NCBI GenBank assembly: GCA_027382625.1 | Contig: JAJKFJ010021767.1 | Span: 186,001 to 250,000 of the forward strand | Length of the DNA: 64,000 nucleotides | DNA from: Tetmemena sp. SeJ-2015 | Taxonomy: Eukaryota > Ciliophora > Spirotrichea > Sporadotrichida > Oxytrichidae | Direction: 5' to 3' | Shown here: positions 13,628-25,671 of the stretch, one piece after another | Layout: each line of letters opens with the position of its first letter | How positions within the stretch are numbered: the first letter of the stretch is position 1 | The notes under the pieces: model-generated | Database searches by the model: none | Told to the model about the DNA's origin: nothing | The model's input: only the letters and a program-made list of their open reading frames with translations | Translations under genes and position numbers: made by a program

Positions 13628-14167
13628 TCAACCGAAGTGCTTAACCTTCATCTTCTTGCATGCCTTATTCTTATGTGCATTCCAGCCTGTGCCTCCACAT
13701 TTTTTGCATACGCATCTGCCACAGTTCTTGTTCTTGTGTGCATTCCAAGTTGTACCGTGACATTTGTGGCAATGAGGATTTACTACCGCGTGAGGTCTAT
13801 GTCCTACGTGGTGTCCACCTCCATGGACGACTTGATGATGGACAACTTCGTGACCTCCATGATGGCCTCCGTGCATAGGAGGAGGCATGTGATGACCACC
13901 GTGCATAGGAGCCATGTGGCCGGGTGGGTGCATGTAGCCTGGAGGGGCCATGTGTCCTGGAGGAGCCATGTAACCTGGGGGAGGCATGTGGCCTGGAGGA
14001 GCCATGTATCCTGGTGGAGCCATGTGGCCTGGAGGTGGCATGAATCCTGGAGGTGGCATGTGACCAGCGGGGGGCATGTAGCCTGGAGGAGGCATTCCTG
14101 CAGGAGGGTAGCCTGGAGGAGGGTACTGTCCGGTGGGTGGGTAACCTGGGGGTGGATATCCTTGCAT
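13628..14167 (-). CDS. Pro/Gly/Met/His-repeat protein with paired Cys motifs
   Basis: This intronless gene encodes 179 residues, MQGYPPPGYPPTGQ to KHFG, ending in TGA. Residues 1-90 are a tandem run of units such as PPPGYMPPAGHM and APPGYMAPPGHM. Residues 90-130 are rich in His and Gly (MHGGHHMPPPMHGG). The C-terminal 50 residues hold two related Cys units, CHKCHGTTWNAHKNKNCGRC and CKKCGGTGWNAHKNKACKKM, which look like a small zinc-binding module. The PPPGY-rich half resembles calcium-lipid-binding or annexin-XI-like tails and ALG-2 partners. The DNA is unusually GC-rich compared with its neighbours. Function unknown. Confidence 0.8.
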   Translation of the reverse strand: MQGYPPPGYPPTGQYPPPGYPPAGMPPPGYMPPAGHMPPPGFMPPPGHMAPPGYMAPPGHMPPPGYMAPPGHMAPPGYMHPPGHMAPMHGGHHMPPPMHGGHHGGHEVVHHQVVHGGGHHVGHRPHAVVNPHCHKCHGTTWNAHKNKNCGRCVCKKCGGTGWNAHKNKACKKMKVKHFG

Positions 14168-14302
14168 CTTTTCTTTTGAGTAGTCTTTAATAATTCTAAT
14201 TAAGTGAGATCTTGCATATATCTTTATGTAGCCCCTCTACTCTCTATAATCCTTATAAATCCTCTGTCTTAAGATATTTATAGCTCGTTAATTAAATCAT
14301 TA

Positions 14303-14834
14303 TCACTCGTCATCTAAGTTTGCTGAGTCCTACTATTCTTCCTCTTAAATTTAAACCTTTCCTTCCCTTACCTCCTGCAAGTTGAGTATTCTCTAGTCAC
14401 TAATGGCCCTGATCTTGATGAATCCATCAGGAGTTTTATCTTCCTCATCTGCGTGGAAGATCTTGATCCTCTCAGCTCTAATTCTATCCTTGACGACGTG
14501 ATGAATAGTCCCATTTGCAAAACTTTAAAAGAACTGATACATCACATCTTGAATCAGCAAGGCATCTTCATCCCCTACAACCCATTCGACAATTCCATCT
14601 CCCAGGAACATTGAGTAACCGTCTTTTCCATATGCTATGAAGCCCTTCATAGCCACCTTATAAAGCTTATTGGGATCTAGAGGACCGCTTTCAGTGACTA
14701 TGTCTTCTAGATTTATTCGTTGCATAGGCTCTTTGGAGGGATCATAGGTGAACCTCACACCTGAGACTGATGGGAAGCGCCCATCATGTTTAGGCCAGGC
14801 AGAAACTCCATTTTCAAGAGCAAGCTTAAAGGTA
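14303..14834 (-). CDS. 5'-nucleotidase C-terminal segment (inverted MDS of a scrambled gene)
   Basis: Reading the minus strand from the pointer at 14826-14834 gives KLALENGVSAWPKHDGRFPS, then VSGVRFTYDPSKEP, LYKVAMKGFIAYGKDGYSMF and an acidic tail ending DDE-TGA. These are the hallmarks of the 5'-nucleotidase C-terminal domain (substrate-binding part of the UshA/CD73-like family). Here the segment lacks its N-terminal metallophosphatase domain, which lies on the opposite strand at 14902-16299. The pointer TACCTTTAA is shared with the end of that segment. I interpret it as the last MDS of one scrambled gene rather than an independent gene. Confidence 0.88.
14826..14834 (-). repeat. Pointer copy 1 of scrambled 5'-nucleotidase
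   Basis: The minus-strand sequence TACCTTTAA is identical to plus-strand 16291-16299, and the match continues with one mismatch for four more bases. Joining at this repeat fuses the two halves of the gene in frame (GSTFK to LALENGVS). Confidence 0.82.
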
Positions 14835-14901
14835 ATCAAAGCAAGAAATATTTATCTTGTATTCTATATCACGCTTGTGAAGCATAAGTTAAGGAATATA
14901 A

Positions 14902-16299
14902 ATGGAAACCATAGATTAAAGTATTGCCAATCTTAAGCTTGATAGCAGCTCGAGCAGAGGTATAATAAATCACTCATAGCTTACAATTTTAGTACTCAAG
15001 ATAATCCACTTCAATGATGTTTACAATATTGAAGAGGGGTAAGCCAGTTTAATTCGTTCATCTTTCTAATAGAGTAAATGGTTCGAACGCCTCCAGATTT
15101 GTTACCGCTTTTAAACAGTACAATTCAAAAGAGAAGCTAACTCTTTTCTCAGGAGATTTATTTGCTCCTTCTACCTGTAAGCAATAGCAGTATTTACCTT
15201 ACGTTATACAATAGTGAGCACTTTTTACAAGGGTGATCAAATGGTTGAAGTATTCAATGCTCTCGATGTGGACATATCTTGCTTAGGCAATCACGATTTT
15301 GTAAGACAACTTATTAGATAGTGCTTATCTTAATCGCTTTCACAGGACTTTGGAATAGAAAAGATGTCAGAGTTGATTGAGAAAACAAAGCCTTGCACTT
15401 GGATAATTAGCAATTTGATCTCTGAAGCCACGGGCTTGCCACCTGCAGGAGTAGCTGAGTATAAAGTAATCGAGCACTCCGGAGTAAGAGTTGGAGTGTT
15501 TGGGCTCGCTGAGAAGGAATTCATTGACTAATTTACACTACTTGTTACAGAGACCATTCTATATAAAGACTATATTCAAGTAGCTAAAGATATATCAAGG
15601 AAGCTCAAAGAAGAAGAGAAGTGCGATTTAGTAGTAGCACTTACACATCTTAGAATTCCCAATGAGAGAATACTTGGTAGAGAAGTGAAAGATATTGACT
15701 TGATGCTAGGCGGGCACGACCATCTTTATCATGTTGAAATGCTAAACGAGGAAGTTTTCTTTCTGAAGAGTGGAACTGATTTTGAGGACTTTTCAGATTT
15801 AGTGGTCTACTTGAACCCAAGTGATGAGTTAGTTGAAGAGAAACTTAGGACTGATTAGGTATCAAATGGATTGAGAGTATTTTACTCTGAGTCCAAGAAA
15901 ATGCTTTTTGAGAGCTAGAGAGTTTCAATCGATGCTAGATTTGAGGAAGATCAAGCTACTAAAGAACACGTGGCCAAATATTCTGAGAAGTTTAACACAG
16001 ATCTGAATGTTCCATGTGGCTATGCGGACTTAGATCTTGAGGGCAGATTTTAATTCATTAGAGTTTAAGAGACTAATCTCAGCAATTTCATGGCTGATAT
16101 AATTAGGACCGAATATGATACAGATTTCAGCTTGTTCAATACTGGAACGCTCAGGTCTAACTCTGTAATTGAGAAAGGATACATAACGTAAGAATATTTA
16201 AAGCTTGACTAATTTACGATGTAGACACAAGATGATAATGAATATGCTTCCTATGGCAGACAAAGTCATTGTAGTTAAAATGCTGGGCTCTACCTTTAA
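14902..16299 (+). CDS. 5'-nucleotidase N-terminal metallophosphatase segment (scrambled gene)
   Basis: The ATG gives METIDQSIANLKLDSSSSRG. Metallophosphatase motifs follow in order: IIHFNDVYNIEE (metal-binding D), SGDLF (GDxx), GNHDFDFG (GNHE/D), LTHLRIPNE, and GGHDHLYH (GHxH). After FNTGTLRSNSVIEKG the coding continues to MLPMADKVIVVKMLGSTFK, then stops making sense after the pointer at 16291-16299. The rest is inverted at 14303-14834. Introns (GT-AG) lie near 15037-15071, 15178-15216, 15301-15345 and 16190-16234. The family hydrolyses nucleoside monophosphates or related phosphoesters. No clear signal peptide is seen, so the protein may be cytosolic. Confidence 0.88.
16291..16299 (+). repeat. 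Pointer copy 2 of scrambled 5'-nucleotidase
   Basis: TACCTTTAA lies at the end of the N-terminal segment. Its inverted match at 14826-14834 begins the C-terminal segment. Confidence 0.82.
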
Positions 16300-16438
16300 A
16301 CTTGAGATATTCACTCAAAAATGAAATACTTAATAAAAACAAAACTCTTTCCTATTCAAAAGATCAAAAGTAATTTCCTAATTAATTGTCCATATATATT
16401 TGAACTTTGTTTTCTATATCCTCTTAGCAAGAGATAGC

Positions 16439-17273
16439 TCATTGCTATTGTCTTTTTTCTACTTTGTTAAGGTAGTGCTTGATGAAATTTTTCATGACTG
16501 GCTACCCTGTCTTAGTTTTCTCATTCATTTTCTTGGCATATTTTTGCTTCTCTTTTATTTTCTTGAGTCTCGCCTTTTCTTTTTCCTCTCTCAATCTGAT
16601 CTATTCATCTCTTACTTATTATCTTCTCTCAAGTTCTTTATTGAATGTTTCTTTGGGTTTCTTCTCCTAGTGGTCTCTTTTCATCTAGTTTTTAGATTTT
16701 TCTTCACCTACATTCTTAATAGTCTCTTACTTAACTTTGGATTCACTTGCTCTCTTCCCAAGTATCTCTTCTTTATTCGCACCTTCTTTCATAATTGAAA
16801 AATGAATTGAATTCAAAATTATAATCTTTCTGTGCTTCTGCTTGTAAGTAATCTCTCTTTCTCTTCCTTATGATCTTACCCCTACCCTCTTTTTATTGAT
16901 TATCTTTCTCCTCTACAACAGTCTCTTTAGCTGCTGTTTCTTCCTGAGGTGGTTCCTGCATAAAGAGCATTCTATAGAACTCTTGCTTCTTGGGATCCAT
17001 CTACAGGGCTTCTCTTGCTTCTTCAGTGGGTGCGATTACGCCATCACCCTCGTTTGTGATCTTTTCCTTCTCTCTGATGAACTGCTTCTTCATCTTCTTG
17101 TTTTCGTTCTTTTAAATTCGCTTCTTGTAGAGCTTCCTCTTCCACAACATTTGATTTATTTAGTCAGGGTCGTGCTCAATTTGTCTTGCTATCTTTTGGT
17201 TAAAGCGATCATAGTTGCCAGGCTTGAAGTTGCCACCGCCCTTGGTGTTGCTACTCATCTGTCTATCTCCCAT
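16439..17273 (-). CDS. FYV7/CCDC59-like rRNA-processing protein
   Basis: The minus-strand protein starts MGDRQMSSNTKGGGNFKPGN and is rich in Lys, Arg and Glu. Its C-terminus carries RLREEKEKARLKKIKEKQKY followed by AKKMNEKTKTGQPVMKNFIK, which matches the signature end of the FYV7 family (basic helix, then a KTKxGQPVM motif). FYV7 proteins act in nucleolar processing of small-subunit rRNA precursors. The middle of the gene needs a GT-AG intron near 16840-16880 and a second gap near 16750. The length, about 250 residues, suits the family. Identification rests on the C-terminal motif. Confidence 0.6.
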
Positions 17274-17433
17274 TTTTATTAAATAACTCCAATACTTTAA
17301 CTAAGCACTAAATGAAATGATGTATTGAGTCTGAGAATAAAGTTAATAGGATATTACTTAAAAGAATATAAAATAATATATTCGTTAACGAAGGCGCTTA
17401 AAAATACCAAAAGCTTATATAAAAAAACGAAGT

Positions 17434-20400
17434 ATGGAAAACTTTAATTAGCAAATGCAAACCAGAAATAGAAGCAGTCTTTTATTGAGAATCAAAATAA
17501 TTAAGTTTACATGTTTATGTAGTCTTGGAGGAGTAAGTAATCCCAAGAGTTAGATACCTACAATTAGAAATAAAAACAAGGAAGAGCAAAAGAAGTATCT
17601 TAATTTTATGATTAAGTCTGGCAAAGCAACATCCTTTATCAAGTAGTCTTAACTTAAAAAGGGATTTAAGATTTTAAAGCAATTAAATTTTAACCATACG
17701 TAAATGAAGTCGCAAAGGGAGTTGAAAATTAAAAAAGAGACAGATCTTCTAGCTTGCTGGGCAATTTTCTAAATCAGGTGAGAACAAAATTAAACCATAG
17801 CAACTCTTAAGATTATACAAGTTATCCTTTTTAAGTCTAAGATTTGGGGAAATAGAACTGCCATGGGGGAGTATACAAGCATTCAGTTCAAGAGGCGAAA
17901 GCAGCTTACACAAACCAAAGTTAGAGTGTGAGTCATATGCTAGACCCCACGAAGGTGGCTATCACAAATCCGTAGCAAGCAACTCGTGATGTCATACCCT
18001 ACGATGACGATTAAGATAATGGCAACAGCTATTTCGAGACACCCAAGTCTTTCAATTTTGATGAAGACAACGTTAGCAGCCAGTATATTCACTCTGACAA
18101 GCAGACGCCCTAAAAAGCTTCTTAAGACAGTAGGTAGCAACAAAGAAGCGACAATATCAAACTGAACTTGAAAAATAGCTTTTAGAATATCCAAGGTGGG
18201 GATAATGAAAATCACCAATCCTCAGAAGCATATTCTTCATCCTAATAAACCAACTACAGAATAATAAATCAACCGATAAGTAGATTCCAAGAAAGTTTGA
18301 ATGCCTATCAAGACGATGAAAATGTGCTAATCACTGACATAATCTAAAAGGCTGACTCACAATCATTCCTCAATAGGAGCAACAACTAGCTGCAATACAC
18401 TTCTAACACCACTTAGAACTAAATATTAGACATGTCTGAGAATCTTGAGGAGACTTCTCTCATTCCTATGAGGTAGATTATTCAACAAGTGCACCAAGCC
18501 ACTAACAAACTCCAATCAATTAACACTTACAGACCTGCTGCTAACAACTAAAGAGAGAGTAGCCTCACTAGCTCTGCAAACTATAAATCTATAGACACTA
18601 GAGCAGGAGGAGGTGCAGCTGGAGAATACTTTAATCTAGGGGAAACTCATAAGGCGAACAATAATATTCTTGCAAAGAAATTCACTTCCAATGATTTAAA
18701 TTGATTCATATTTTAAAAGATTTAAACTCTCATTAAGGAAATATCCCTAGTAGAAATATTTAACCGCAAATGAATCTCTAAAATGTAAACACAATTCTCC
18801 GGAAAGAAGAAGACTGCTAAATAATTTAGCATGATCATTAGGAATAGCTCAAGACTCTTAATTTCAGTGAAAGTGGAATAAATCCCTCCTACTTACTCTC
18901 CTACCAACCTCTGTTCACTGACTAAAATCAACTTGCTCTGGGCTCTTAAAACTTTTTGAGTATGATTCATCATAACTAATCAACTAAAAATTAGCAAAGC
19001 ACCACCTAGCTTTAGCTTTTAGGATCAGCCTATCTTGGGTAGAGCAATAAAAAGAGGAAAGCTTAACAGTAGGATGTCTATAATAAACTAATCGACTAAT
19101 TAAACAATGATGAAGAGGATTGTGGAGGGGAAGATGGATTTGATGAGAGCGTAGTTTTAGATGACTAGGAGGAGTATCGATCTGAAATTGCTTTTAAGAA
19201 TGAAATCAAAGTTGATCGTCCAAATTTCAACATTGAAATTGTAGATTAAGATAATCTGAGAGTGGATTCAAAGGATCAGGATTTTAAATTGTTAGAGAAT
19301 GGCAAATCTCTACCTAACACGCAAAGAAATAAACTCACTATAGGGAATGTAATTAAATAGATCTATGTAAATGGTTTAATTATCATTAAGTTTTTTGTTG
19401 AAACCACCTCATAGTTGAGGAGGAAGGTAAATACGAAGAGAGCTTGGAATCATTCATAGTGAAGGAAAATAATTTAAACGAGAGGAATGAAAGCTATGTT
19501 CTCGCACTAGACTAACAATCTACAGATGATAAAAATAACTTAGATTCATCAGAACTCAAATTGCAACCAGTAGATGGTTTTCAAACAATAATTTTTTTAA
19601 TTTGATGGAGATCAAATCCAAACTCGTCAGCTCTAGGAAGCATAGGAGTAATTCAGCACTCAGGTATATGACAGACTCTACATCCATGCTAAAGATTTGC
19701 GTTTCAAGCAAGACTTTGAAAAATATGTTAATGAATTCATGCAAAGAAGAAGTATGGGCTAAAGATTTAACTACTAAAGCTTAGTAGACAGACATAACAA
19801 CAGTTCCTTAAATAGAAATAATTCAAATTTACTCAATCAAGTAACTCCAAACTAAAAGGAAGGCTTATCGAATGTTAGCAAGAACTATAGCAAGAGCTTT
19901 GCAACTAATTAATAGGAGTCTGATGCCAAGTCGCTGCCTTACCCTTCTACTAGGAGAACTAATAACTCTAATTCAAAGTCAAGAGCAGCTAACTAAAGCT
20001 CTCAGAACAGACTGAGCATACAAAGGCTATATCATGATCATTAGACCAATGAGAATAAGAAATAGAAGGCAAGGGATTAAGAAGAGAGATAGATCAAAGA
20101 GGATGTAAATAAAAGGAAGTCAAATAAAAACTCACATAATCTAGCATTGCAAAAACTTGAAAAGACCTATTCTAAATTCTGAAATATGTGAGCCACAAAA
20201 ACTTTGAATCACTCTCAGAGAGTCGAAATGAAGAAGAAATAGGAGTTGAGATGAGTGCAAGTTAGTTTGATAAAAGGATTAGGGAAACATATTCAGCTCT
20301 AATGTAAAAGGCTGAGCTCTTTGTGACTAAGAGATAACTGAAGGAGTTTTTTATCGTGACCCAGATTTTTAAAGTACAAGAAGAATGCGAAGATCTTACT

Positions 20401-22790
20401 GAAAAATATATTGAAAAGTAAGCAGAAGAATAAAGATTTTTGGAGGAACTGTGGGCTTTAGTAAATCTTAAGTATGATTAGTCCATCTCTGCTCAGAATG
20501 AAAAAGTGGAGTTGGAATTCATCCTTCAACTCTTCAAGATAATTTTTGACCCTTACTCCTCAATGGAACTCCAAGTTTAGTTAATACTCGAGCTTAGAAA
20601 AATTATCAAGACAATTTTGAAGCAGCATGAATTTTAGGTTCGAGATTTACTTAAATAGGATTTTTAGAGGAGTTAAAATGAAGATTAATTAATGCCTTTG
20701 ATTAGATAGTTGATAGTTACTTTCAGACAAATGAATAGCAACTTCTACAACATAGGCCATCTGCAAAATGTATAGTATGGCTACGCAGGAAGAAGATCAT
20801 TGAGTCCTTCGAAATCTCCTAGAAAGAGAGACAATAACAGGAAGTATGCAAAGTTATAGGATGTTTAGCAATGCAGCTTTTAGCCTAGTATCAATAAGAA
20901 GTCTAAACTCCTTGATCCTTTCTCAAAACTTCAAAACTAGAGTAACCTATTGTAATGCAAAAGCTCCATATTGAGCGAGAGATGCAAAAATTATTTTTAA
21001 TGCAATTCAGAAGTGGTTGATGAAGATGATTTCCCTACTGCCTTCTCAAGAAACGAGTCTAGAAAAGTCATTAACGTTTTGAATGCTTCTAACTCTTATC
21101 AAAACAATAATCTGTATATCCAGTCATTCTCCTCCTCTAGATAAAACTAGATGTCTATTTAATAAATTAATGAATGTAGGCACAGCAGAACCTGAGCAAC
21201 TAATACACTTAGAGCAGGGAGAGTTTATTTAATGAGAGAGAATAGCAGATTTAAACTTTTAAAATTCAGAGCTATGACACAAGCTAGAATCTAACTTATC
21301 GTTCATCACCTTCTCGTCAGTAGTTTTAATCAATGGGATTACAAAAGGCAACTGAGGAATCTAAGTAAAGTTACTATGACCAGTTTATAAGTTACAACTA
21401 AGCTACAGATCAGACTATAGATGTTGTAGATTAGCATCAATAAAATCATTTAGAGTCAAATAGTCTAAGTAACAGAAGGGGAGGAAGTATTGGTAACTAC
21501 TCTTCGCACACTTATTCAGCAAATAATAAGCTGCAGAGCAACTCTAAATTATGACTTTATTTTTACAGTCTTATAAATCAAGGAGTATGTCTAAGCTAAA
21601 TAGGAACGTTCTTCTTTATGAACAGAGCAAGATATAAAGGTTACACTAGCAGTAGTACGCAGAGGAATAGCATAAGTAAGAGCAGTCTAGATACTCTTTT
21701 CAACCTGAGATCAACAAAAAGTCTCTCTTAATTGCCAGAGCTAATGAATCTTATGAGAACTTAGCAATGGATACAAGCGAGGATCCCAAGCCAGCTGATG
21801 AACTCAACTCTGATTTGCTAGAAGATAGACTCTATGAGCAAAGCTAAAGGAGCAGTCAATAAATTTATGCAAATTAAAGAAATCCTCATGAGAGACTTCA
21901 TGCTAAGGGAGTGAGGAGAGAGATGCAGAAACAGGAACTACTTGAAAATGAAAGGAGAGAATAGTCTGAATAGAGGAAAAAGCAGTGCACTTTCAGGCCT
22001 TAAATTACACCGTAAGATATATAAACGCTAATGAAATTTAGATAAATCAATTATGATCCAGAGAAAGTAAAAAAGATATAAACAAAGGGATTTGAAAGCG
22101 TAGTTAAAAGGATGAAGGATGGACAAGTACTGAAAGCTCAAAAGTTGAGCGATTACATCAAGTAATAATTTGGTATGTGTTTATAATTTGCTGTAGTTTG
22201 GGCTAAGTGAAGAATTATACTGGCAGCCTACTCAGGCAGAGCCATTTGAATTCAAAACTCAGGACAGAGAAAGGGAGAGGAAACATAAATCTAAGAAACC
22301 CTTCATCATAATTGAGATAGTGATCTCTCCAGGGAAATCAGCTCACCTCCCAATTTACAGAGGAGATGACCCATAGTAGCTTTGCATTAATTTCAGTAGA
22401 ACTTACAACCTAAGCAAGCAAGCTCAAGCCTCCCTCCTTGGAATATTGAGGAATCACTTGACTTCAGATGGAGAGCCTAAGAATTTAGAGAGCTTTAGTA
22501 TGGATGAAGCTCAGAGAGCAAGATAGAGTCAAATGTAATAAACAGCATAGATAGATGTAGATAAGGAATATGGACTAAATCAGATACAAAGTAGTCCGCA
22601 GAGAAAGAATCATAAGGCCATTATGAATTGGAATATAGTAAAATAGTTGAAGTTAGTGAAACAAATGAGTCTGATGGCAACTCGAGAATATTTGATAAGG
22701 AAAACAGGATATGAAGAACAGTAGTAGATATATTATGAATTATTATTTTTCCACTTAACCTATCATAAAGGTAACTTGGAACATTATTGA
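17434..22790 (+). CDS. Very large Q/N/S-rich protein with CxFxPxI motifs
   Basis: An almost continuous glutamine-code frame of about 1,700 residues ends at TGA after KGNLEHY. Most of it is disordered, for example AYSSSQQTNYRIINQPISRF. A helical block lies at about 20260-20640 (FVTKRQLKEFFIVTQIFKVQ). Two similar motifs, QQCSFQPSINKKSK near 20870 and KKQCTFRPQITPQD near 21980, resemble the CxFxPxI units repeated in many ciliate cytoskeletal proteins. The end contains FIIIEIVISPGKSAHLPIYR and a basic helix. One IES with an 8-bp pointer is certain (18693-18726). One-base shifts occur near 20185 and elsewhere. It could be two genes. Function unknown. Confidence 0.55.
18693..18726. other. IES with GATTTAAA pointer
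   Basis: GATTTAAA is repeated at 18693-18700 and 18719-18726. Deleting 26 bp removes an in-frame TGA and joins KFTSNDLN to SHQGNIPSRN in frame. The insert is AT-only apart from two bases and has no GT-AG ends. Confidence 0.75.
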
Positions 22791-22831
22791 GAAAACAGTC
22801 TTAAGGGTAATTTGAAATTTACTTTTGATGC

Positions 22832-24522
22832 TCAGTAAAAAAGAGTTGACACATAATATCTGATGAAGAGGGCGAACATGCAACTTAGTACCTAATAATA
22901 ATTATTACATTTTTTAAAATCTCTTTTACCTAAAACACTAAGAGAGTATTGCAAGTCTGCTCTTCGTTCATTGGACCGAATATTCTGAGGAATGCGTTAA
23001 TGTTTGTGAAATGATTATGAACTGCTTCAAGTTAATAAGTTTCTTGGTTGAATTTTGGTAGCCTGTGGCGAGGGCATTTTATTATTCCAAATATTTGTGG
23101 AGCCGAGAGGAAGAAATTAATTAACTGAGGGATGAAGAACAGTATCAAGGTTTTCGAGAAATGACCTAAGATAGCTAAATAATATACTTAAATAATTATT
23201 TACCGACCACAGCGAAAGTCATTCCTGCGAAATAGCAAAAGGTGTCTCCCACAAATACCTTGGACGGGAACTTATTCTTTTGCAGTAGAGCCAGTGTGAC
23301 GAAGAGGAAAGGTACTATCACAGTGATTGAGAAAACGTGTTACGCGTAAACTTGAGGAGTCACTTGCAAGTAAATCTCTAACACGTTGTGGATGAAAATA
23401 AAGCAACCTATGATAAAGCTTTAACCAACTTCTATTCCGTTTATTCCAGCGTAGATGTTGATAGCGTTTGTAAACCAAAACAATTGACAACTTTGAGTAA
23501 GAAGTTGCATAAATAAATTTACAAAAGACTGAGATGAGACTCATGTAGACAAGGTAAACGAATCCGAGATCCACAAACTATCCGAATATATGTCTGAATG
23601 GCTTTGGAACAACAATATTTGTGACACCGTTGTATGCTATAATGATTGGAAATGTAGCAATAGTGGGCACAACTAACTTGTGTCTCCATTTTAAGTCTAG
23701 AACATCATCTACGAATCCTAAGAGAACCGATATGCATGTTGAAAGTAGGCCTGCATTATATTCCACTAACTAAATATATGGTTAGAACGAAGTTGAAAAG
23801 TTACCTTTTTGTAATTCTGAGGTAGAAGAAGTTGCTCATGAATGGTTATCATCAAGAATATTAAACCGATCACAATACCCAAGGCTTCAGGGCTAAATTT
23901 TAACACTTAATTATCAAGTAGGAAACTTACACTTTAGGCTTATCCTCTTTTTTGCCAGCCTTGTTTAAGTCAATACCAAACAAATACTTTTAAATAAGAA
24001 ATATTAAAAGTCTATCAATACTTTAAATAGACTAAATAATGGCTAATTGGCAATCATACATTATATATTGAGTAGATAATTACCTTATGCTTAAAAATAT
24101 TCGGCTCTTATCTATTCTAACTTAGAGAGATATCTTATTCTAACTCTAAATAAATTGAATTTTAATTTATAAAAATTAATTTTGCAAACAAGTTCTTATC
24201 TCTCAAGTTATCTTTGAATTAATCTATAGCTTTAGAGGCTGCAATATATCCTATGACGGACAAGATCAGTGTTATTCCAAACACATCCCTTAAGTGCCTA
24301 ACTTCAAAGTCTATCAGGCCTACTGCAAGGATGCATGGTGCTAGAAGAGAAGAAAACACTATGACATGCAGTGGTATATTGAAAGGGAATCTTCTCTTCG
24401 ACTCGTGCCAAATCTTCTCGTCCATTTTGTATCGTTCTTGCAGATCTCTGAGAACAGGATCCTTGGATAGGATACCTAGTGGTTTTTCTTGTAGAGGTTC
24501 CTTTTATTAAGATTTTTCCATG
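22832..24522 (-). CDS. ALG7: UDP-GlcNAc:dolichyl-phosphate GlcNAc-1-phosphotransferase
   Basis: The minus-strand gene starts [20 protein letters not shown]. It encodes a polytopic membrane enzyme that starts N-glycan precursor synthesis on the ER membrane (dolichyl-P to GlcNAc-PP-dolichol). Family motifs seen in order: [42 protein letters not shown] (the DDxxD-like catalytic segment), [46 protein letters not shown] and [10 protein letters not shown]. The C-terminal helix [16 protein letters not shown] ends at TGA. Introns (GT-AG, 35-60 nt) sit between these blocks, e.g. near 22880-22920 and 23160-23200. Length and motif order match DPAGT1/ALG7 well. It is convergent with the large gene to the left, with a 41-bp gap. 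Confidence 0.93.
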
Positions 24523-24544
24523 TTTAACTTGATTACAATTATAC

Positions 24545-25664
24545 GTGTTCATTTAAATTCAACTTCCTTAACTACTCAGCTATTAGCTTTCTACAAATGC
24601 TCTAGCAGGAGGGGACGAGAGTATTTTCATAATCATCGATGATAGGTCTGACGTCTGGAGTGAGGAAGTGAGGACTCCTACTGGTGAGAAGTTAAGAAAG
24701 GTGAGTGAGAACTTGATTCTCATTCCTGAGTATTTCTATTGGGAAACTGACTAGAATAGACTAAGATCGTACTTCAAGATAATTTAGCAAACTGGGGTGA
24801 AGTTTGATTTGGATCTCGCTCTGCTGATGCATTACGAAATCCTATTGAAAATTCATGACAAGTTTTATCAGGAATATGACGCACAAGGCGCCTCGAACGT
24901 CAAACCCATCATCAAAGAATGCAGGACTAATATCTTCGATAGAAAGAAAGTTTATACATGAATATATATTGAATAAGTTGCCTTATTTGAACTTCTCTTT
25001 CTATCTTAAACGAAGCATAGTGTGGGCATCAAAGAGATCAAGCAATCCTATGAGGGACAACTATCCCGCCGCTTCAATCTAGAGTTAAGAGAATATATGG
25101 ATGGAGACCCCTCGAAGGATTACGTATTTATAGTGGACGATTTCATAACTTATCCTTTAAAGCAACAGAGATTCGATGAGTTGAAATCTGGCTAATCTTA
25201 TGAAGGCTTGAGCATCAAGGTGGCAAGTATTTACTGGCTGTACCTAAGCTGCCATTTCTAACATGAACTCCCAATTGAAGCTTTTGATGAACTCAAGAGT
25301 GGTAAATATCCCGAGGAGTAGAGATTAAGAGACCTATTACTCAAAGCCCTGCAAAATTACTGACAGTGAACTATTTGAAAAATACCAAGCCAGATGGTAA
25401 CAGCTTGAGGACAGAAAGAGAAATAAGATTGAAGAGGAAAAGAAATAAGCTGATAAGAGCAATTAGTAAACAGAGGAAGAGACTTAAGAAAGTATATAAG
25501 AACAAACGAAAGAGGAAGTTAGGGAAGCATAAGAAGGAGATTTAGATATAAACTTGAGTGAGCGAGGAATTAAGAGAAGCTTTTAAGATGCTGTTCGAGA
25601 TTAAAATCAAGAAACTGAAGAGGAGTTGTAAATGAAAAGATAAAAGCTAGATTAATTAATTTGA
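24545..25664 (+). CDS. FCP1-like RNA polymerase II CTD phosphatase, 3' part only
   Basis: The open frame begins inside the end of an FCPH phosphatase domain: GGDESIFIIIDDRSDVW, then ENLILIPEYFYW. A helical linker, an insert near 24950-25010 (intron or IES) and a BRCT-like end (IKVASIYWLYLSCHF) follow. The tail is charged and Q/E-rich, and stops at TGA within EEELQMKRQKLDQLI. The N-terminal half with the DxDxT catalytic motif is absent: upstream sequence runs straight into the divergent ALG7 start 23 bp away. FCP1 dephosphorylates the Pol II C-terminal domain. The missing half suggests a scrambled or split germline locus. The start given is where the frame first looks coding, not a start codon. 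Confidence 0.75.
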
Positions 25665-25671
25665 GATTCTA
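25655..25671 (+). repeat. Target-site duplication, left copy
   Basis: ATTAATTTGAGATTCTA is repeated at 26109-26125 and flanks a GC-rich insert with a terminal (ATT)n run. The copy contains the stop codon of the FCP1-like gene. The first two or three bases could be tail sequence rather than duplication. Confidence 0.7.
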
